From assembly GCA_017577485.1 (NCBI GenBank), contig PKRI01000017.1, positions 1 to 37,214 on the forward strand: 37,214 nucleotides of DNA. The letters run 5' to 3'. Made by a program: the position numbers and the translations under genes. Origin of the DNA: Bacillota bacterium. GTDB taxonomy: Bacteria; Bacillota; Sulfobacillia; Thermaerobacterales; RSA17. The notes beneath the pieces were generated by a model. The model was not told the DNA's origin and did not search any database. It saw nothing but the letters and a program-made list of their open reading frames with translations. Positions 32,943 to 37,214 of the stretch are shown here, piece after piece (positions within the stretch are counted from its first letter, which is position 1; every line of letters starts with the position of its first letter).

Positions 32943-34655
32943 CTGGGCCCGGAGCTTCCGGGTCGCCTCCTCATCCACCGTCCAGGTGGCGGTGTCGATG
33001 ACGACGCCGTAGTCCCGCTGCGCGCTCTCCAGCGAGACGTAGTCGTTGCGCACGTCCTCCAGCACCTTCTGCGGGTCGCGCTCCAGCGGGTCGCCCCAGC
33101 CGCCGCCGCCGCCAGAGCAGTTGACCAGCACCTCGCCGGCATCCATGGCCTCGTAGACGGCGCCGACCCGCCGCTCGCGGTCGGTGCCCGGCCGCAGGAT
33201 CACGTGGCAGGGATCGCCTTCCCTGCCACCGGCCAGGCCCCAGGGCTTGGTCCGGGTCTTCTTGACCAGCGTGATCGCCGACGCCGGCGCCAGGAACCGG
33301 TAGGTCCGCTGCACCCCCAGGCCGCCCCGGTGCTTGCCCGGCCCGCCGGAATCCCGCCGCAGCCCGTAGGACTCGATCAGCAGCGGCGCCTTGGTTTCCA
33401 GCACTTCCACGGGGTTGTTCTGGCAGCCCGGCTCCGTCAGGTGCATGATGCCGTCCTCGCCGTCGCCCCCGGCGTGGCCGCCGAAGCCCACCGCCTCGTT
33501 GGTGGCCTCGACCCAGGTCTGGCCGTTGCGCGGGTTGACGCCCACGCCCATCATGGAGCAGACGTCGCCGCCCGAGCAGGCGGGAATCTGGTCGGGCATG
33601 GCCTGGGCCACGGCCTTGAGGATGACCTCCGGCGTCAGGATGCCGGTCCACAGCATGAAGGTGGGCGCCGGCGGCACCGCGTGCATCAGGGAGCCCTCGG
33701 GGGCGATGACCTTCAGGGGCCGGAAGTGCCCCTCGTTGGCCGGCCAGTCCGGCGTGGTCAGGCCTTTGAAGGCCAGGGCCGAAACGCCCAGGGTCAGGCC
33801 GTAGGGCACGTTCATCGGGCCCTTGCAGGCCGGATCCGAGCCGGTGAAGTCGACGACGAACTCATCGTCGGTGATGGTGACCGTGACCTTGATCTTCAGC
33901 ATCTTGTCCAGGTCGATGCCGTCCTCGTCCACGTAATCCTCAGCGGACCAGGTCCCCTTGGGCAGTTCCGCCAGCCGGGCCCGGGCGATGCGCTCCCCGT
34001 GGTCGAGGATCTGCTCCACGGCCTCCAGGTAGGTTTCCAGCCCGAACTTCTCCACCAGCTGCTGGACCCGCCGCTCGCCGGTCCGGCAAGACGAGATCTG
34101 GGCGTTCATGTCGCCGATGGTGCGGTCCGGGATGCGGGAGTTGAAGCGGATCAACTCCAGAAGGTCCTTGTTCAACTCGCCCGCCTTATAGATCTTGGCA
34201 GCGGGCATCAGCAGGCCTTCCTGGTAGATGTCGGTGCTGTCCAGGACGTAACCGGCGTTCTTCTGGCCCAGATCCAGCCAGTGGATCTTGACGGCGGTGA
34301 AGCCCACCAGTTCGTCGCGGTGAAAGATCGGCGAGGCGCAGAGCACGTCCAGGGTGTGGGAGGCGCTCCAGTAGGGATAGCTGCACAGGTAGCAGTCCCC
34401 GGGGTGGATATTGTCCTCGCCCAGGTACTCGACGATCTTCTGCAGGCCGTAGTCGTTGGCCCGGGTGAAGACGGCCAGGCCGGGAGACTCGGCCAGCAGC
34501 CGGCAGTGGCGGTCGTAGATCCCGAGGCCGAAGTCCTGGATCTCGTAGACGATGGTGTTGTAGGACGTCCGCTTGAGGTTCCGCATCATCTCCCGCGCGG
34601 CCGACAGGAGATAATTGCGGATCACCTCCACGGTGATGCTGTCGACTTTGCTCAC
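32928..34655 (-). CDS. hyuB: hydantoinase B / 5-oxoprolinase beta-type subunit, second copy
   Basis: The 575-residue HyuB homologue has the family segments SITVEVIRNYLLSAAREMMRN, an RTSYNTIVYEIQDFGLGIYD stretch, a CKGPMNVPYGLTLGVSALAFK stretch split by its usual glycines, RRDSGGPGKHRGGLG, and the C-terminal GGGGGWGDPLERDP. It differs strongly from the first copy outside these motifs, so the two are paralogues of different subgroups rather than a recent duplication. The GTG start overlaps the hyuA2 stop by four bases (GTGA), giving translational coupling. Its 3' end overlaps the convergent pucR gene. It should act with HyuA2 on a cyclic amide or a carboxylation substrate that is not identifiable here. 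Confidence 0.92.
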   Translation of the reverse strand: MSKVDSITVEVIRNYLLSAAREMMRNLKRTSYNTIVYEIQDFGLGIYDRHCRLLAESPGLAVFTRANDYGLQKIVEYLGEDNIHPGDCYLCSYPYWSASHTLDVLCASPIFHRDELVGFTAVKIHWLDLGQKNAGYVLDSTDIYQEGLLMPAAKIYKAGELNKDLLELIRFNSRIPDRTIGDMNAQISSCRTGERRVQQLVEKFGLETYLEAVEQILDHGERIARARLAELPKGTWSAEDYVDEDGIDLDKMLKIKVTVTITDDEFVVDFTGSDPACKGPMNVPYGLTLGVSALAFKGLTTPDWPANEGHFRPLKVIAPEGSLMHAVPPAPTFMLWTGILTPEVILKAVAQAMPDQIPACSGGDVCSMMGVGVNPRNGQTWVEATNEAVGFGGHAGGDGEDGIMHLTEPGCQNNPVEVLETKAPLLIESYGLRRDSGGPGKHRGGLGVQRTYRFLAPASAITLVKKTRTKPWGLAGGREGDPCHVILRPGTDRERRVGAVYEAMDAGEVLVNCSGGGGGWGDPLERDPQKVLEDVRNDYVSLESAQRDYGVVIDTATWTVDEEATRKLRAQLRGA

Positions 34656-36694
34656 TGCCCGACGCCCCCAATCTCGATGATCAGCTCACCGTGATCGCCG
34701 ACCCGCAGCCGGTCACCCTGATGGAGCAGGACCGTGGTGCTGGGCTCCTCGACGATGGCCGGCCCCTCCAGGGTGTCGCCGCGGCCCAGGAGGCGGCGGT
34801 CGTAAACGGCGTAGGTCACGGTGCCCTCCTGGTCAAAGCGGTGGACCTGGCGCTCACCCTTGCGGGCCGCCGCCGCGCCGCCCCGGCTCTCGGGCGCCGG
34901 CGGCAGCTGGGGCCGTGCCAGGAGGCCCAGAGCCCGCAGCCGCAGCGTGACCACTTCCACCGGGTCGTCCATGCGGTGGCCGTAGGCCTGCAGGTGAGCG
35001 GCGTTGAAGTCCTCGACGATCCTGGGCAGGTCCGCGCTGGTGATCCGGTGGCCGGGCATGCGGATCCGGACCGTGTGCTCCTGGCCCGCGTACCGCATCT
35101 CCGCCCAGGGCTCGAAGGCCGAGCTTTCATCGCTGAACCCGTCCTGGCGCAGCAGTTCCCGGGCCCGCTCGATCAGTTCCGCGTAGATGCCGTTGACCGT
35201 GTCCACGTCCATTTCGTCCAGGCGGGTCACATGGGTCTGGGCCAGGTCGTGGGTCACGTCCACCATCAACATGCCCAGGGCCGAGAAATTGGCGGGCCCG
35301 ATGGGCACGATCACCCGCGGGATGCCGATCTCCCGCGCCACCGCCGTGGACACGAAACCGCCCGCGCCGCCGAACGACAGCAGCGCGAAGTCCTTGGGGT
35401 GGTAGCCGCGCTCGATGGAAATCTCGCGAATGGCGCCGGCGATCTTGGCCTCGGTGATGCGGATCATGCCGGCCGCGGTCTGCTCAACGCTCAGCCCCAG
35501 CCGCTCCGCCAGCCGGCCCACGGCCTGGCGCGCCAGGTCGGGATGGAGCTTGACCTCGCCGCCCAGGAAGTTCTCGGGGTCCAGGTAGCCGGCCACCAGG
35601 GCGGCGTCGGTGAAGGTGGCGTTCTGGCCGCCCTTGCCGTAGCAGGCCGGGCCCGGCAGGGCGCCGGCGCTCTTGGGGCCCATCTGCAGGTGGCCGCCGT
35701 CGTCGATCCAGCCGATGCTGCCGCCGCCGGCGCCGATGGTGCGGATGTCGATCATGGGCACCGACACCGGCAGGCCCTCCACCTTGGCCTCGGTGTCCAG
35801 GTGCACCTGGCCGCCGACGATCAGCGAGGCGTCCAGGCTGGTGCCGCCCATGTCCAGGGTGATGATGTTGGGCTCGCCGATCAACTGGCCGATGTAGGCG
35901 GCGCCGATGGCGCCGCCGGCGGGACCCGAGTGGACCAGGTGCACCGGCTCCCGGACGGCCGCCGCCAGGGTGTAGGCGCCGCCGCCCGAGCGGGTCATCA
36001 GGAAGCGCCCCTCGAAACCGGCGGACCGCAGCTGGCCGTCCAGCTTCTCCAGGTAGCGCTTGACCAGCGGCTTGATGTAGGCGTCGATGACGGTGGTGCT
36101 GGTGCGCTCGTACTCCCGGTACTCGCGGCTCAGCTCATGAGAGAGGGTCACGGAAACGCCGGGACAGACCTGCTGCAGCACCTCGCCCATGGCGATCTCG
36201 TGGGCGGGGTTCACGTAGCTGTGCAGGAAGCAGACGGCCACCGATTCGACGGCTTCCTGCTTGATGCGCTCCGCCACCTTCCGGGCCGCCTCGTAGTCGA
36301 AAGGCTTGAGCACCTTGCCCTCGAAGTTCATCCGCTCGGGAACCTCGAAGCACAGGTAGCGGGGCACCAGCGGCTCAGGCTTGCGGTACTTGAAGTCGTA
36401 CATGACATCCCGGGACGTGCGCCCGAGGATGAACACGTCGCGGAACCCTTCGGTGGTGACGATGGCCACCCGGGCGCCCGACCGCGTCAGCAGCGCGTTG
36501 AGACCCAGCGTGGTGCCGTGGATGAAGTAGCGGATGGCCTTAAGGTCGGCCCCGACCTTGTCGAAGCCGGCCAGCACGCCCTGGGCGGGATCCTGCGGCG
36601 TGGTTTCGGTCTTTTCCAGGCGGATCTCGCCTTTCTCCTCGTCCAGCAGGATCACGTCCGTGAAGGTGCCGCCGACGTCTACGGCGATGCGCAT
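34652..36694 (-). CDS. hyuA: hydantoinase A / 5-oxoprolinase alpha-type subunit, second copy
   Basis: The 680-residue ATP-binding HyuA homologue has the first phosphate motif DVGGTFTD at residues 6-13, FIHGTTLGLN near 58, and LDMGGTSLDASLI at about 278-290. In the last motif Leu replaces the more common Thr after GGTS, and Ala replaces Val. The GAGGGSIGWID, GPACYGKGGQNATFTDA and FGGAGGFVSTAVA segments follow. The ATG is preceded by AGGAGG at a rather long distance of about twelve bases. It is the first gene of the second hyuAB operon. A TTGT-N9-ACAA dyad and half-site like those near hyuA1 lie about 110 bp upstream. Confidence 0.92.
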   Translation of the reverse strand: MRIAVDVGGTFTDVILLDEEKGEIRLEKTETTPQDPAQGVLAGFDKVGADLKAIRYFIHGTTLGLNALLTRSGARVAIVTTEGFRDVFILGRTSRDVMYDFKYRKPEPLVPRYLCFEVPERMNFEGKVLKPFDYEAARKVAERIKQEAVESVAVCFLHSYVNPAHEIAMGEVLQQVCPGVSVTLSHELSREYREYERTSTTVIDAYIKPLVKRYLEKLDGQLRSAGFEGRFLMTRSGGGAYTLAAAVREPVHLVHSGPAGGAIGAAYIGQLIGEPNIITLDMGGTSLDASLIVGGQVHLDTEAKVEGLPVSVPMIDIRTIGAGGGSIGWIDDGGHLQMGPKSAGALPGPACYGKGGQNATFTDAALVAGYLDPENFLGGEVKLHPDLARQAVGRLAERLGLSVEQTAAGMIRITEAKIAGAIREISIERGYHPKDFALLSFGGAGGFVSTAVAREIGIPRVIVPIGPANFSALGMLMVDVTHDLAQTHVTRLDEMDVDTVNGIYAELIERARELLRQDGFSDESSAFEPWAEMRYAGQEHTVRIRMPGHRITSADLPRIVEDFNAAHLQAYGHRMDDPVEVVTLRLRALGLLARPQLPPAPESRGGAAAARKGERQVHRFDQEGTVTYAVYDRRLLGRGDTLEGPAIVEEPSTTVLLHQGDRLRVGDHGELIIEIGGVGQ

Positions 36695-36783
36695 GGCCCT
36701 GGCATGCCTCCTGCCGTGAACATGATGAAAAGCCTACACGCTTGCGCTTTCCGTCCCGGCGGCGGAGCATCCTTCGGCGGGCA

Positions 36784-36792
36784 CCGACAAAA
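36784..36792 (-). promoter_or_regulatory. operator half-site TTTTGTCGG upstream of hyuA2
   Basis: This nine-base element lies 13 bases from the neighbouring dyad, on the hyuA2 side. Sequence, orientation and distance are identical to those at 25101-25109 upstream of hyuA1. Confidence 0.6.
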
Positions 36793-36805
36793 ACGGGGGA
36801 GACGC

Positions 36806-36822
36806 TTGTACGGACGCTACAA
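36806..36822. promoter_or_regulatory. operator dyad D, TTGT-N9-ACAA
   Basis: TTGTA-N7-TACAA has perfect five-base arms and lies 112 bp upstream of the hyuA2 start. It is the only full TTGT-N9-ACAA I found outside the hyuA1/importer spacer, which supports shared control of the two hydantoinase operons. Confidence 0.7.
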
Positions 36823-36835
36823 AGGCGGTTAAGGG

Positions 36836-36918
36836 CCATCGGCCGGAGTTATCAGGGGATGGGCACGCGCGGGAGACGCCCGTCATCTGGTCCGAGTTCC
36901 GGCCCTCCCGGCCGATGG
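36836..36918. repeat. 11-bp perfect inverted repeat enclosing 61 bases
   Basis: CCATCGGCCGG at 36836-36846 is matched by its reverse complement at 36908-36918. The enclosed 61 bases hold further partial complementarity (GATGGGC against GCCCGTCATC). It might be a structured RNA, a terminator of a gene beyond the window, or part of a mobile element end. No evidence separates these. Confidence 0.4.
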
Positions 36919-37214
36919 TGGTTCAACCCGCGCGGAACGCCGGGTCCAAGTCCTTGCTGTGCACCCTGTATGCATTCCACTCAGGCCCAAACGTCCCTAG
37001 GTACGCTGCGGTTGTCGAAAGGCGTCGGAATATTGTGGAAGGAGACTTGGCCGCATACCTTTAATTGAACGAAACAGCCAACAGCCACCATCCCATCCTG
37101 ACGGCCTTGCAACGGGAACGGAATGAGACCGCCAAGTGCTGTCCCTAAAGGTCGCAAGCCGTGATAGGCACTCACCCCCAGGGGCCAATTCCCCACCGGG
37201 TTCCCAAAAAAAGG

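Larger units (their letters stand above)
36695..37214. other. 520-bp gene-free right edge with hyuA2 promoter region
   Basis: The part next to hyuA2 carries its promoter region and the operator elements listed separately. Further right the sequence is less GC-rich and has no credible gene. Short open frames here lack ribosome sites and recognisable motifs. A perfect 11-bp inverted repeat lies at 36836-36918. A TGTCCCTAAAG word at about 37139 resembles the ends of some insertion sequences, but no transposase or matching end was found. Confidence 0.45.

Noticed and set aside
37130..37160. Possible insertion-sequence end (TGTCCCTAAAG)
   Set aside because: No matching inverted end, target duplication or transposase fragment could be found in the window.

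Overview
This 37.2 kb window is GC-rich (roughly 70% by eye), densely coding, and carries strong GGAGG-type ribosome binding sites, GTG/TTG starts, lipoprotein-type solute-binding proteins and a PucR-family regulator. That suggests a high-GC, possibly thermophilic, Bacillota-type Gram-positive (Thermaerobacter, Symbiobacterium or Limnochordia-like). The assignment is inferred from gene style, not from a marker gene. No rRNA, tRNA, CRISPR array, integrase or complete insertion sequence was seen.

Layout. (1) 0.2-5.6 kb: a membrane M28 peptidase and an aldehyde dehydrogenase on the minus strand, divergent from a PuuB/DadA-like FAD amine oxidase and an FMN reductase. (2) 5.8-13.8 kb: a peptide-utilisation operon with an RpiR-type regulator, a complete Dpp/Opp ABC importer (binding protein, two permeases, two ATPases) and an M14 carboxypeptidase/deacylase; a tpx peroxiredoxin converges on it. 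(3) 14.5-19.1 kb: a damaged second importer. Its binding protein lacks the 5' end and is fused in frame to a permease lacking its own N-terminus. An intact second permease and a gamma-glutamyltransferase follow, with no ATPase genes. (4) 19.1-21.1 kb: a second flavin reductase and a membrane-anchored NodB polysaccharide deacetylase. (5) 21.2-36.7 kb: a catabolic island in which two different hyuAB pairs (ATP-dependent hydantoinase/5-oxoprolinase type) on the minus strand flank a third complete ABC importer and a PucR-family regulator on the plus strand. (6) 36.7-37.2 kb: no gene.

The likely theme is uptake and breakdown of peptides, gamma-glutamyl compounds, amines and cyclic amides (hydantoin, 5-oxoproline, allantoin-like). 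Each importer sits with a matching hydrolase.

The most interesting observation is an undescribed-looking operator module. Three 17-bp dyads TTGT-N9-ACAA, plus a half-site, lie between hyuA1 and the divergent importer operon. A fourth dyad with the same half-site at identical spacing lies upstream of hyuA2. This ties both hydantoinase operons and the importer into one probable regulon, most simply controlled by the PucR protein encoded between them. Other points of note are the chimeric binding protein-permease gene, long perfect hairpins between binding-protein and permease genes in both intact importers, and an M28 peptidase with a membrane hairpin inserted between its metal-ligand motifs.
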